Origin: Symbiodinium natans
Taxonomy: Eukaryota; Sar; Dinophyceae; Suessiales; Symbiodiniaceae
Direction: 5' to 3'
Length of the DNA stretch: 28,500 bases
NCBI GenBank assembly: GCA_905221605.1
Contig: CAJNDS010002081.1
Coordinates: forward strand, 1-28,500
Part shown: in pieces, positions 1 to 10,693 of the stretch
Position numbering within the stretch: position 1 is the first letter of the stretch
Layout of the letters: every line of letters starts with the position of its first letter
Notes under the pieces: generated by a model
The model's input: the letters and a program-made list of their open reading frames with translations, nothing else
Told to the model about the DNA's origin: nothing
The model's database searches: none
Made by a program: the position numbers and the translations under genes

Positions 1-1117
<1,117 letters not shown>

Positions 1118-1245
1118 CACAAAAAAAACAAGCACATGGAAAGGCCATGCCGCACATGTATAAGCGAGATTAAAAAGCAGTAAGCTGCGAGCAAGGAAAC
1201 CAACAACAAAATCAAGTCGTAACATACGTGGGGCTCCACTCTCAC

Positions 1246-1407
1246 ATGGTCAGTCTTTGCGATAGCTACAGCTTGCAGAACGGCGGCCTGGGAATATGCC
1301 GAATCTTTGTAGAACAAGCCGGAGTTGAGTGCAAGAAGTGCTCTCTTTAATGACATGTATGCGGCAATTTTCTTGGCTGCACGGACACAGTGATTCAAGA
1401 GTAGCCT
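1246..1407 (-). CDS. Exon 27 (last placed exon)
   Basis: This exon is 162 nt, phase 0 at both ends, between acceptor aacctcaag and GT donor gtgaga. It reads RLLLNHCVRAAKKIAAYMSL, then KRALLALNSGLFYKDSAYSQ and AAVLQAVAIAKTDH, an amphipathic helical sequence. Downstream is the large simple-repeat block, so the next exon lies beyond the left edge. Confidence 0.55.
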
Positions 1408-1503
1408 CTTGAGGTTCAAGAGATTTTGGAGCTACTTCATGAACTTGTTCACAGCTCCCAAACAGTTTTGCCCAGTCGGATCCAGTTCTTAAGCGGCCGG
1501 CAC

Positions 1504-1621
1504 CTGGACACCCGAGAGGACGGGAAACAACAAGAGCTTCATCGCGGGATCCTGCACTGCTGATGTAAAGGTGATGACCATCATTATTCCGACGTCGATT
1601 CGCTTCATCAGAATGTCCCAC
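1504..1621 (-). CDS. Exon 26: membrane helix after the WW motif
   Basis: This exon is 118 nt, phase 2 in, phase 0 out (CAG, gtgccg). It reads WDILMKRIDVGIMMVITFTS, then AVQDPAMKLLLFPVLSGVQ, one hydrophobic segment, a short loop and the start of another. W-E/D-x-L-x-x-R/K is the expected follow-on of the Y-W-W motif. Confidence 0.6.
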
Positions 1622-1713
1622 CTCAGCTGCTGTGGCATGAGCTGCTGTGGCAAAGCTGATGTTGGCTTCTCAAAAAGGACAAGCAAAAGCTATGCCAAAT
1701 GAAGTCCGGCCAC
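1622..1713 (-). other. Intron (92 nt, GT-AG) between exons 25 and 26
   Basis: Donor TACTGGTG then gtggcc, acceptor cagctgag before GTGGGA on the minus strand, phase 2. Both borders carry GGTGG-like sequence. Confidence 0.6.
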
Positions 1714-1837
1714 CACCAGTAGTCTCGTTCCAAACCCTGAGTGAAGTAACCGAAGCGCCTGTTGGTCTCGGGTGACTGGCGGTCTAGGCGGAAAAGCACC
1801 ACCGCCAGAGACAAGGGGATTCCAAGGCACCTCGGTT
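1714..1837 (-). CDS. Exon 25: helix, RFGxxTxG motif and WW
   Basis: This exon is 124 nt, phase 1 in, phase 2 out, between acceptor gctttctttag and GT donor gtggcc. It reads PRCLGIPLSLAVVLFRLDRQ, then RRFGYFTQGLERDYWW. The order G-I-P-L, R-F-G-x-x-T-x-G, Y-W-W-(W) is the signature of the last membrane region of this receptor family, and it ties these left-hand exons to the cysteine-rich part upstream. The junction with exon 26 gives DYWWWDILMKRIDVG in phase. Confidence 0.65.
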
Positions 1838-2202
1838 CTAAAGAAAGCAACGACCCACCGTTGCTGATTTAGGGATTTAGTGCCCTAGCTCCACGCCACC
1901 CATTCCCGTATATTCATCCCCGAGAATCCTGACTGGTATCTCTACAGAAGAGCCACCAAACTACAAGGCCCGCCAAGGCGATCCAAGCAGAGGGAAAATG
2001 CGCATCGGTCCAGCACTCGACATTCGGGTTCGGCAGCAGCCGGCTCACCACCTGCCCATCCTCGCACCAGCACCCCAAGTCCCAAGCATCCGAAACAGGT
2101 CTATGAAATCATAACATGAATCAGCATCTGTTTAGACGGGAAATCCTGGGCCCAAACCAGTCCGCTCGGTGTTTAAAGGGGCTTGATATTGGCTTGATTG
2201 GC

Positions 2203-2307
2203 TTCGGAATTCCAAGTTGGGTCCTCCACAATGGGCACACACCAAAGCATGGACAGGAAGTTGGAAAGGAGACTCGGCCATACAGAGATCAGCGCGATCC
2301 AGATTAC
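2203..2307 (-). CDS. Exon 24: membrane helix with LxMLxC motif
   Basis: After the acceptor gcgctccag the minus strand reads VIWIALISVWPSLLSNFLSM, then LWCVPIVEDPTWNSE. A helix ending in P-S/T-L...L-x-M-L-x-C followed by a short D-rich loop is typical of the C-terminal membrane region of GCC2/GCC3 proteins in alveolates and oomycetes (from memory). The end at GAA before gccaat (GC donor) is provisional, and its phase does not match exon 25, so a small exon is probably missing between them. Confidence 0.55.
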
Positions 2308-2319
2308 CTGGAGCGCTTC

Positions 2320-3370
2320 GTCATGCTTCGGGTGTTTACATTCAACTGCCTTCACTCTGACGAAGGCCTTTCACGGCTTAAGACTCCTTGGCTCAAAACC
2401 CGGGGACCCGAAACTACGCACATGCAGACAAATGCGAATCCTTCCCGCGAGGTCCTCGTCAATACCGCAGGAGTGCGATTTTGGCCAATTACGCCGAAAA
2501 GCCCAGGCAGAAATTGCCGCAAGTGGCTCACCCACACTAACCTACCAATCCTGCCGTACCAGACTACTGCCCGGCTGAGCGCATGAGCCCCTCAACTTTC
2601 GAACTCTGTGTCCCGAACCCCAAGCTTTGCAATTGCTTGCAACAGCACCATATGTCCCAGCTGCTGGTACACTTTGATAAATCAACTCGCAAATCCTGGG
2701 TCGTGCCGTGAAAAGCCCAAAGTCGAGGGAATCCATGACCTGTATTGCGTGGCAGGATCGTTGAGCCGAGGCTTCAAATTTCAGATGCTTCATAGTCGCC
2801 TGTGCTTTGAATGACTGACAATAGCACGGCGAGACCCAAGAATCTCACAACACACGGCAGCAGCAGGAAACATAGCTTAAATTCAGTTCACTTGCAACAT
2901 GTCTTTGGTGACAGCGATCAACAAATAACACAATTTTGCTGGCTGTGCGACACGGCAGAACCGGAATACGACTAGTGCATACAAGTTAAATTGCATGGAG
3001 GACTTGTATTTTGCCATGTGCATGGAATGTCATAAACAACAAATACAAAGCAATGGAGAAATTGTATTCTGCGGCGCTGGCCCCATGTGCCGTCGAAAAT
3101 GCATCAGAGAACATCGCTATATGGTTCAAGACTGAAAGCTTGCCAGCAACAGCTTTCGGAAGTCGCGGCGCGCCTTCTGAATGTCTTGACATGGTTGACA
3201 TGGGCACTTCCATCGAACTTGCTGTGGCTATGGTGCTTGACACGCCCCCCTCCGGCCTCGTCCAATGCTACATCTGCTTCAAGCCTCGAAGTTAAAGGCA
3301 GCGTTTGCGCAGTCTTCGCACTGTCCCTGGGCAAACGGGCTTTACATCTGACGAAGGCAACATTGGCCCA
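2320..3370. other. Interval between exons 23 and 24; nothing recognised
   Basis: Open frames on both strands of 60-150 codons overlap here (for instance plus 2116-2586 and minus 2986-3243), with no domain, no clear splice pattern and no codon bias I can call. I treat it as intron. Confidence 0.4.
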
Positions 3371-3379
3371 GTTACAACA

Positions 3380-3772
3380 GTTCCAGCTGAGGATCGGCGG
3401 CGCCACCAGGATTTGCGTCTCTCCCTCAGGAGAAGGCTTGATTTGAGTGGAAGCGAGCTCGTGCAATTCCACCTCGGGCTCCGCCTCCGGGTCCGAAAAC
3501 TTCACTTCGGCCTGGTGGAGGGCAGCTTCAAGTGGAACACAAGTTGCGTCGATGATCTTGTCCAACAGGTCAAGCACATCTGTGGCTGTATGCGCATACT
3601 CGTCGAGAATGCACGTCAAGTCTACCTTGTCGAGAACAAAGACGTCCACTGGCTCATCCCGTGACCGAGCCCTGGCCGTGCAGGCCCTGATGAGCAGACC
3701 GTGCGAGCTGACCACGGCATCCCGAAGGAAGGACTTGGGCTGCGAGATGGCTTCCTGCTCTTCTCTTCCACA
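3380..3772 (-). CDS. Exon 23: acidic soluble block
   Basis: After the acceptor gatctcgctag the minus strand reads CGREEQEAISQPKSFLRDAV, then VDVFVLDKVDLTCILDEYAH, LLDKIIDATCVPLEAALHQA and SDPEAEPEVELHELASTQ. The composition is balanced and strongly coding-like, with predicted helices and an acidic tail. The open frame runs to 3104, but the part below about 3380 is less convincing. It is perhaps a cytosolic loop between membrane helices. The family is not recognised. Confidence 0.5.
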
Positions 3773-3799
3773 CTAGCGAGATCAAAGCGCTCGACATAA

Positions 3800-4110
3800 A
3801 CATATACAGCTGCTTACACATACATGTTCCTGCAAATATACATACGTATGTCCGTGCATACATGCGTGCATACACGCATGCGTGCATACACGCATGCATG
3901 CATACCTACGTACATGTTTACACATATCCATCTCTTGATGCATATGTACATGTACACATATCTAAATTCGTATATACATCTACAGAGGAAGACCTTCGTA
4001 TGTATGCAGGTATGTATGCATGCATGTGTATGTAGGTATGCATGCAAAACCACACAGATCTGCATACATACCTATGTATTCAGGTTGAATAACCTCTACA
4101 TACCTATACC
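3800..4110. repeat. Degenerate TGCATG/TACATA tract
   Basis: About 300 bp of alternating purine-pyrimidine sequence built of cata, catg, tgca and tgta steps (for example catgcgtgcatacacgcatg). Both strands are open by chance in several frames and give Cys/His/Met-rich pseudo-peptides. Confidence 0.8.
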
Positions 4111-4375
4111 CATTGCATAGATACAGATGTTCTTGATGAAGCCCCCCCAAGAATGGTAGTGACGGCGGTCGTGGAAATGGTGTAACAGCACGATAGTACT
4201 ACTGTCAGCAGCAGTACTTATGGTGTACGTCATCGTCGTCGTCGTCGATGTCGCAACGGTGACGACGGTGGCTGCGGCGACGCAGTCGGCGTCGTCGCTG
4301 TCGTCGTTCTGGTCCTGTCACTCTTCGATTTGGCCCTGGACTTCCTGCATTTTCCTGCCAGACATTGCCAGACTC

Positions 4376-4555
4376 CTGGGACATGAGAAAAAGACTCGTC
4401 AGCACTAGCGATCCTTCAACACTGTCATTGCACGTCAAGGCGTAGGGCAACTTAACGTGCAGCAGCAACTTTCCCAGCCTTGCATGGGCCTGCGAGGCAC
4501 TCCAAGCTGCGGCTCCAGAGCTTGCGTTGCACACAAGATCGCGGCATGTTGCCAT
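4376..4555 (-). CDS. Exon 22 (candidate, low confidence)
   Basis: The minus strand reads CRDLVCNASSGAAAWSASQA, then HVKLPYALTCNDSVEGS and LVLTSLFLMSQ. A second frame over 4500-4590 (LLQSIFYDLWQHAAILCATQ) also looks coding, so one of the two is probably real and the borders are unknown. Below 4376 the sequence becomes simple CGTCGT-type repeats (4225-4310). Confidence 0.3.
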
Positions 4556-5107
4556 AAGTCATAGAAGATGGATTGCAGGAGGCTGCGGGGCTAGCGTGCA
4601 ACGAAGAAGAAAAGGACGTTTACACGCCATCACTGGATTCGTGTTCTGGCAGACTTCAAAAGGACCGCTTGACTGGGCGCAACGCATAAACAAAACTAGA
4701 AGATCAAGGACTTACTTTCAAGTGCAGGGGACCTGGTCTTGAAGCCCCTGGGGCGTCACGTGTCTGTTTTTGGCCTCGTGGCGGCGTGTCGCCTGGAGGT
4801 ATGGGAATGAGCAAAGCACGCCTGAGGGAAGTCCAAGGCACTGTAAAACTCACATTTGTCGACCTCGAGGCTTTCAGACTTCAGAAAAGAACTTCAGCCT
4901 CAAAATGACAACTGCTTCAATGTCTTCGGTTCTTGGGCAGCCGCTACTTGCTCGCTCGTCGAACACCTCGGCCTACTCTATAAGTCGTTTTGGAGGGAGT
5001 GGAGTGTGGGGCAGACATTCAACGCCTGGCCAGCGCCGAGGCGAATGGATTTTGGGGAGTGGCCATGTGGCAAATTCTCGTAAGTCCAAGAACTTTCGAC
5101 TTTTTGC

Positions 5108-5184
5108 AGGAAAAAGTTCGACGGAATATTGAGGAATGAACCAGGCCACCAAAATCAGCTGAGTGGATGCTGTGAGAACAAAAG
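5108..5184 (-). CDS. Exon 21 (candidate): hydrophobic segment
   Basis: The minus strand reads FVLTASTQLILVAWFIPQYS, then VELFP, a probable membrane helix of about 17-20 residues. Acceptor aagaaag (phase 1) and a GC donor (gcaaaa) are guesses; the open frame continues to 4973. Confidence 0.4.
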
Positions 5185-5319
5185 CTTTCTTCACATCCAG
5201 AGCGATGAAACATCAAAAACACGGATTGCGCTGCAACACGTGCAACTCCTGTATGTATGCATATATGGAAGCATGCATCTACGCATGCATCTACGCATGA
5301 CTATACATACGCATGTTGC

Positions 5320-5404
5320 ACGGCATGACGTCCTGCAGCACTGCCGGTGGGACGTCCAGGGCACCGAACTCCTCAAGCTCCACCACAGACAGGGCAAGAC
5401 CCAC
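5320..5404 (-). CDS. Exon 20 (candidate): short acidic block
   Basis: After the acceptor ctgagccag the minus strand reads VGLALSVVELEEFGALDVPP, then AVLQDVMP. It joins in phase to exon 19. The donor is uncertain: GC after CCG-T (phase 1) is used here because it fits exon 21. The peptide has a good coding look but no domain I recognise. Confidence 0.5.
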
Positions 5405-5534
5405 CTGGCTCAGTCCATCTATTCGCCGACATACACACATACTTGCACGCATGTATGCTGCGTGCACGCACTTGCATACACAAACGGATGGATGGCAGGA
5501 CGGACGGACGGACGGATGACGGACGCACGCGCGC

Positions 5535-5600
5535 ACACACACACACACACACATGCACGCAGACACACGCGCAAACACACACACACACACACACACATGA
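5535..5600. repeat. (CA)n tract with interruptions, preceded by GGAC repeats
   Basis: CA units interrupted by tgcacgcag and cgcgcaaa. It is preceded at 5500-5520 by gacggacggacggacgg. Confidence 0.9.
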
Positions 5601-6047
5601 ACAGGCACACGCACACACTGAAGAAGTGTAGTCTGCACTCGCGGATGGATGTCCACAAGGGACGTTAAACTAGAGATGGCTGTTGCCTGCGATGTGACCT
5701 GCAATGTAGAGTCATGTTCATGGAGATGCGAAAACAAATTGCTGCAACCGTGCATGTATGCAAAACCACGTCGTCATTGGCCTGAGTGGCACGCGAATGG
5801 TGTGTTTGCACAGCGAAGATATCACAAGATGGCACCATGTACAGCTTGCACGGTAAAGATGTCGCAAGCTTTGCTGCAGGTACAAGAGGATGATCAGTCC
5901 TCTCTTCCCATGTCACTGGTAGCTTCGTTGGACACAGTCCCAGTGACATGCTGTGTCCGCAAAACTGAAAAGAGATGCAAAAACCTTCAGGGCAGCGACG
6001 CATGGGATGTGAACCCTTATCACTTATCTCATGTACTAGAGAAGTGC

Positions 6048-6066
6048 ACACACACACACACACACC
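6048..6066. repeat. Short (CA)n tract
   Basis: About nine CA units, within the interval between exons 19 and 20. Confidence 0.85.
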
Positions 6067-6153
6067 CAGCATACCAAGGCATACCTATCGGTGTACGTCC
6101 GATGGTGCAGAACGCCCGTATGGTGCACTACATCATCATGTGGGGCCCGTGGC

Positions 6154-6444
6154 CTGGCTGAGAGCCCCTTCCAGCGCAGCGCGGGCACGGGAAAGTAGCT
6201 TGGCGTGGGCCCGACGCCTTCTTCCAGCCTCAACAGCTTGTTCAAAGACATCTGGGTTGCAGGGATGCCCCTGTGGAAGATCCCCGGCCTCATTCAAGGA
6301 CAGTCCCAGCCGGGCTGCCAAGGGCACCAGGACGTTGACGGCCAACCAGGAGACCACCACCGCACCGACCATCATCAACAGCGGAAGGCAAATATTGTAG
6401 ATTGCCTGTGCTATGCGGGCCGCCGCCGGGTGGTCCGACAGTTC
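6154..6444 (-). CDS. Exon 19: membrane helix and basic loop
   Basis: This exon is 291 nt, phase 0 at both ends, between acceptor ctctgcacag and GC donor (CAG, gccacg). It reads ELSDHPAAARIAQAIYNICL, then a hydrophobic segment of about 25 residues (PLLMMVGAVVVSWLAVNVLV), then a basic helical part ending RAHAKLLSRARAALEGALSQ. Codon use and the single hydrophobic block look like a genuine transmembrane exon, and the basic stretch after it suggests the cytosolic side. Exon 20 joins in phase (LSQ-VGLALSV). I do not recognise the loop sequence. Confidence 0.65.
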
Positions 6445-6627
6445 CTGTGCAGAGCTCCCACTATAAGTGACAGTGTTTACCAGCGCGCCTATGCGACAGA
6501 TATTTAAACATATGATGCTCAAACACGCATGCACTGCGTCTCTGCATGTCTCTCTCCATCCCTCTCTCCCTCCCCTTGGTGTCTGCCCGTGAGTGTGCTG
6601 TTTTTTTGTGCGTATCTGTATGTACGC

Positions 6628-6650
6628 AAACACACACACACACACACTCA

Positions 6651-6718
<68 letters not shown>
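6628..6718. repeat. (CA)n microsatellite
   Basis: About 44 CA units on the plus strand, with a small interruption (ctcactca) near 6647-6654. Confidence 0.95.
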
Positions 6719-6720
<2 letters not shown>

Positions 6721-6905
6721 TGTATGCCTGTACTCATGCGTGCATGTATGCACGCATGCATGTATGCATGTGCACATGTATGCATGTGCACATGTATGTC
6801 TGTATGCCTGCATGCCTGCATGCCTGAATGCATGTATGCATGTACGTAGGCATGCAGGCAGCATGCATGCAGGCAGGCAGGCAGGCATGCAAGCAAGCAC
6901 CCACG
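6719..6905. repeat. TGCATG/CATG-rich alternating purine-pyrimidine tract
   Basis: Degenerate tgcatgtatgcatg units and a gcaggcaggcaggcaggcat run. It follows directly on the long CA tract. Confidence 0.8.
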
Positions 6906-7133
6906 CGTTCATGCAAGGTTGCATGAATGTATATGCGTTTGTACGCAAGTATGAATGGGGTCAAATATAGGCACGCAACTACACATGTTTGTGTAAGTAT
7001 TTATGTGTAATCTGTAAGTGTGTAAGTATGTACTGATTAAGTATGTAGGTACGTAAGTAAATATGCAGGCATGCAAGTATATAAGCAAATCAGTAAGTAG
7101 TAAGTTGGTACGTATGCGGGCGTGTAGGTGGAT

Positions 7134-7200
7134 GGGTGGGTGGGGGGGTGAGGGGGTGGGGGAGATGGGGGGGGTGGGGTGGGTGGGCGGGCGGATGGGT
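7134..7200 (+). repeat. G-rich tract with many G-runs
   Basis: The plus strand has about ten runs of three or more G, including two of seven or more. It could form G-quadruplexes on the plus strand; the transcript of the minus-strand gene would be C-rich here. Confidence 0.75.
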
Positions 7201-7853
7201 GGTTTCATGTGCAGTTTATGAATAATTGCTTGTTCCTTTTGCGGGCATACAGACTCCGCCGATAACAAAGCTGGTCTGTATGAGGGGACGCTGGGTGACC
7301 TACCTGCAGGTGATGATCGTAGCAAAGCAGCTAGCATCTTTGCTGTGTATGGGTATCATCACTGTTGGTGCCTTCGAAAAAATGTGCTTGCTGCTTGCAG
7401 CAACGTCATGTCAGTGCTTGTGCATGTCAGGACATCCTGCCTGCCGAGGGTTCGCACATGCCTTCGTGTATGGCTGCGCAATCTGAGCCGCCTCTACACA
7501 CTTGCAGCCAGGCTCTTCGCGAAGCAAGCCAGCAACAGGGGAGAAACTAAAAACCAACCATGAGCGCGACCATCCTAAGGCATGTGTGTGCGTGTGCCCA
7601 AACAAACGTAGCCTTGCGTTGCATAGTCTCGAGTTACATATAGGTTGGCGGACTTTCAGCTCCCAGCAGAGGGCCACCAGCAAGCAAACAAACAGCCACG
7701 CGAATATCAGTGGATTGCACACATCCCCCGCTTGCATGTATAACATGGATGCATGTAAGTAGGCTTGCGTCTGGCCTTCCACTGCAATGATTGCTCGGTG
7801 GGTTCAACGAACCGAAGCAAGAATCCGCACAGCAAAAACGAACTTGCCCTCAC

Positions 7854-7977
7854 TACGCAGTCCTGGGCCCTGCACTGGGCAGCAAAGTCCACAGAAACCA
7901 GCGCCGGAGTAAGCGTCAAAGAGTCGAACAGGTTCCGCATTGCCACAGTCACCTCCATCCCCCCACGGAAATATCTT
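7854..7977 (-). CDS. Exon 18 (candidate): juxtamembrane block
   Basis: Between the acceptor ggcccttag and a GT donor (gtgagg) the minus strand reads RYFRGGMEVTVAMRNLFDSL, then TLTPALVSVDFAAQCRAQDC. In related receptors an element of the form W-P...L-x-x-L-F-x-x-x-S...L-D/V-x-x...C lies between the first two membrane helices, and this resembles it loosely. The exit phase 0 joins exon 19 as DCV-ELSDHPAAARIA. The family match is from memory and needs a profile search. Confidence 0.5.
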
Positions 7978-8195
7978 CTAAGGGCCGCTAGAGTCACTAG
8001 AGCTCACTGGGATCGGAAAGTATTTAATGGCTTTTTGACTTCGCCACCCCACCAAGTGCATGTGGACTTACACATCATGATGCGGGGGGCTTCGCAAAAT
8101 ATGAAGTTGAAGCTGCTATCGTTGGTGGTGCATGGTAGCCCTGACAGACTCTTCACCTCTCCGCAGGGCCAGAGCCGATTCTGCTGGGAGTGCGA

Positions 8196-8216
8196 TTTAG
8201 GGTTTAGGGTTTAGGG
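8196..8216 (+). repeat. Three perfect TTTAGGG telomere-type repeats
   Basis: The plus strand reads tttagggtttagggtttaggg. TTTAGGG is the Arabidopsis-type telomere unit also reported in dinoflagellates. At three copies it is an interstitial relic at most. Confidence 0.7.
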
Positions 8217-8862
8217 GAGTGCCGATTGTTATTCTGTCTTTTTGTCCGCGTCCTCCCTCGCTGTCTGGTCTCTGTGTCCAGTTTCTCTTCTCGCTTTGAC
8301 GGTCATCGTCCCGCCATCTGCTCGCTTCAAGTCTGAAATTTGTAGTCTAGTCTTTAGGTCCAGTCTGGCGTTGGGAATAAGCAAGTCGCACTCGAGTCTT
8401 CAAGACTTCAAGCCGGCCTCCACAGGCCACGCGAAGGTGGCAGAGCCGGTAGAGCCTGCCCCATCCACACCGTCAATATCTTCCTGCCATGGAAGTTGCA
8501 CTGGAATTTGATCGAGCTGGAACGTCGCCAGGACTGAAGAGGCTGCCAGCCATTGGGTCGCGATGCGTATTATTATCGTGTGCCTGGGCTGGATTCGGAA
8601 TTGTAAACGAACGGCAATAGAAGGCAAACATTGCTCGCAACAACTTGGAAGCGAAAGTGTGCAACCGTTTAAAGCCTAAATCATTCATTCATGACCAGCA
8701 GACATTTAAACTGAACAAAACAGCGCCTTGTTTGCCTCCACGACACAGCTTGCTGCTGCCACGGGCTGCTTCAGTGGCTGCCATGGCTGCGACGATGAAG
8801 TTGATGGTGACCTTACTATCAGTAACTACTCGTAGTAAGACCTACACGCTGCTCAACTACTA

Positions 8863-8935
8863 GCATCATCACCATCATCATAAGCCGCCACCATCGCCGT
8901 CGTCATCATCATCATCATCGTCATCATCAGAACCA
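8863..8935. repeat. Imperfect CAT/ATC trinucleotide tract
   Basis: A plus-strand run of catcatcaccatcatcat and tcatcatcatcatcatcg interrupted by gccgccacc-like units. Confidence 0.8.
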
Positions 8936-9818
8936 TTCTCTAGCAACATCATCGCCACCAGTATCCTAACTTGCCCCACTGCTCTGTTGTTGTCTCGTCA
9001 TGATTGGTATCAATGACGGAGCTATGCCTCTGTTCAGGATTAGAACTATTGACATTCGTACAGCACTTATCCATGAATATTCGTGCGCTCGTCGCTATCA
9101 TTGCTTCGTGCTGATCACTATTCTCAAAGTTACTTTTGCTATGAACGGTGACAAGCAATGAACCGAATCGCCTCATAACCATAGTTATTGCGTTTATTAC
9201 TTCACGGCTGTTACTATTCTTGTGATGCTTCTGATGACTGTAGACGCGAGACCTTGCTTCCCACATCCCCGAGGATGGAGGCGACCAGTGGAAGAATCGC
9301 CTGTGGAAGACAGACCAGGCAGACCAGGCAGAGAGACGTAAGGCGAACCTACGACTCAACATCCCAGCATCCTCGGCCCTTCCCACGTCTGCGTGATCTC
9401 CTGAAATCATAGATCCCAATCCCCACAGCGCTCACACCTAGAAGGTTCGTTGATGTAATGCATCACTCGTGCCTGTTCTCAGCTTTGAAGCCAAAAATAG
9501 CTGCTTAGTGCATCGCCCCACTGCTGAGCTTTACAGTCATGCATACCTTTTTGTTTGATGCGAGAGCTCTTCTTCTTCTTTTGGCTGCTGACTTCCCTCC
9601 TCCCGTTCATTTCTGACCGAGCATTCCTGGTGGCCCTAGCAAGTGCCTTCATAATTGCTCCCACGCAGCTGCATGTGTTGGTTTCTGGTTGTTGCTCGGG
9701 AACACATTAGGCCGCTCCCCTCCCATTCCTAATTTTTGCATCCAGTTCCATTGGGTCTTGCGAATCATGTCTGAGTCATCTTTACGAGTCCAACAACCCA
9801 CCCGCGGATGCCCTTAAC

Positions 9819-9965
9819 CCTGAACCCGAGGAATCCTGAACAACTCAAGCCCACAGGCCCAAAATCCGCCTGCCCACAGGGCCGGCAGGCCGCCCTGAAG
9901 CCACTCCGAGCCCAGCCAAGCGGACATTCCCCGCAGAGAATGCCTGTGGAACCTTCCTCGCAGGC
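9819..9965 (-). CDS. Exon 17: EGF-like last cysteine module before the membrane region
   Basis: After the acceptor gctgag the minus strand reads ACEEGSTGILCGECPLGWAR, SGFRAACRPCG, then QADFGPVGL. The pattern C-x-x-G-S-T-G-x-L-C-x-x-C-x-x-G-x-x-R-S-G...C-x-x-C is the well-known terminal module that sits directly outside the first membrane helix in GCC2/GCC3 receptors. The end at 9819 uses a canonical-looking donor (AGG, gttaag). An earlier GT just after GGG-CCT is possible. The first helix expected next was not found. Confidence 0.6.
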
Positions 9966-10054
9966 CTCAGCTCATGAGTATGCTTCGCGAAGGTGGTGCC
10001 AAGGATTTCGAATGGCAGCCAAGCAACATTTCCATACTTCCCTACGCAGTCCAC

Positions 10055-10094
10055 CTCTTCATCACTCTGGCATTGGCCGCTGCCCAAACAAACG
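10055..10094 (-). CDS. Exon 16 (candidate, 40 nt): cysteine segment before the EGF-like end
   Basis: Between the acceptor ggcctcag and a GT donor (gtggac) the minus strand reads VCLGSGQCQSDEE. The exon enters in phase 2 and leaves in phase 0, joining to ACEEGSTGILC in exon 17. A segment with one or two cysteines followed by C-x-x-G-S/Y-T-G-x-L-C is the usual order in this family. It is small and fits by motif only. Confidence 0.4.
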
Positions 10095-10379
10095 CTGAGG
10101 CCATTGTCCAGCACGACGAAACCTAACTCGGATTTAGGCCCCCCCCCTCATTGATCTAATCTAATACTGTAATCGCAAGCACTAAGAAACTTTGCGTCCA
10201 AAATCACTGCGCCCATCTCAGAAGGGCAGAGCAAAAGAAAGTGAGCGAGGTCAGCAAACAGCCGCAGTGGGGCAGCGGGAATGTCGTAACACCTCTGCTT
10301 GCGTTCAAGCTGCACTTGACGGCCGTCAGAGTTCCTCAGCTCTTCGCGTGACTTCGTAAACTCCCCGTCACGTCTCTGA

Positions 10380-10556
10380 GACGTCTAGGAAGAGTTCGAG
10401 ATTCAGAAACTGTTCGGCCCAGGTGCCTGTCTGGAAGTAGCCCGGGATGGCCACTGGCAGTCGGTGCGAGTTTGGCGAGTTTGGCGAGTTTGAGTTTTCA
10501 GCAAACCCACCGGGGCAGCTCAAGGATGCGAAGTTCGCGCAGCTGGCGCACCGTGC
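10380..10556 (-). CDS. Exon 15: end of the cysteine-module series (3' border uncertain)
   Basis: The exon reads ARCASCANFASLSCPGGFAE, a short NSPNSPNS repeat, then HRLPVAIPGYFQTGTW. The order C-x-x-C, L-x-C-P-G-G, P-V-A-x-P-G-Y-F is what closes GCC2-type arrays in many protist proteins. A stop lies at 10368-10370, so the donor must be upstream of it. Several candidate GT, GC or GA donors exist and I could not choose among them. Confidence 0.55.
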
Positions 10557-10693
10557 CTTTCTCCAAAAACATCCAAAAACACTCTCGCCGCTTCTCTGCA
10601 AGATAGCTACAGCACGACCTATATCTTCATTATAGCCTTATAGCTATATCTGAGGCTTGCTGCTGCCTGGGCCTCTCATTGCTGCCAAGGGGC
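10557..10693 (-). other. Intron 14 (137 nt, GC-AG)
   Basis: Donor GACCTT then gcccct, acceptor ggagaaag before GCACGG on the minus strand, phase 0. It is supported by the module sequence continuing across the junction. Confidence 0.55.

Larger units (their letters stand above)
8000..9818. other. Stretch without a recognised exon (expected site of the first membrane helix)
   Basis: Between exon 17 and the next coding block I see no confident exon. There is a CAT/ATC trinucleotide tract at 8863-8935, a TTTAGGG triplet at 8196-8216, and open minus-strand patches near 9190-9300 (AILPLVASILGDVGSK) and 8245-8350 (LKTRLQISDLKRADGG) that could be exons but match nothing I know. Confidence 0.4.

Noticed and set aside
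2116-2586. Plus-strand open frames of 156 and 126 codons
   Set aside because: They overlap each other and the minus-strand exon 24, which has a recognisable membrane motif; neither plus frame has a domain.
6461-6970. Cys/Val and His/Thr repeat peptides on both strands
   Set aside because: They are translations of CA/TG and TGCATG tracts.
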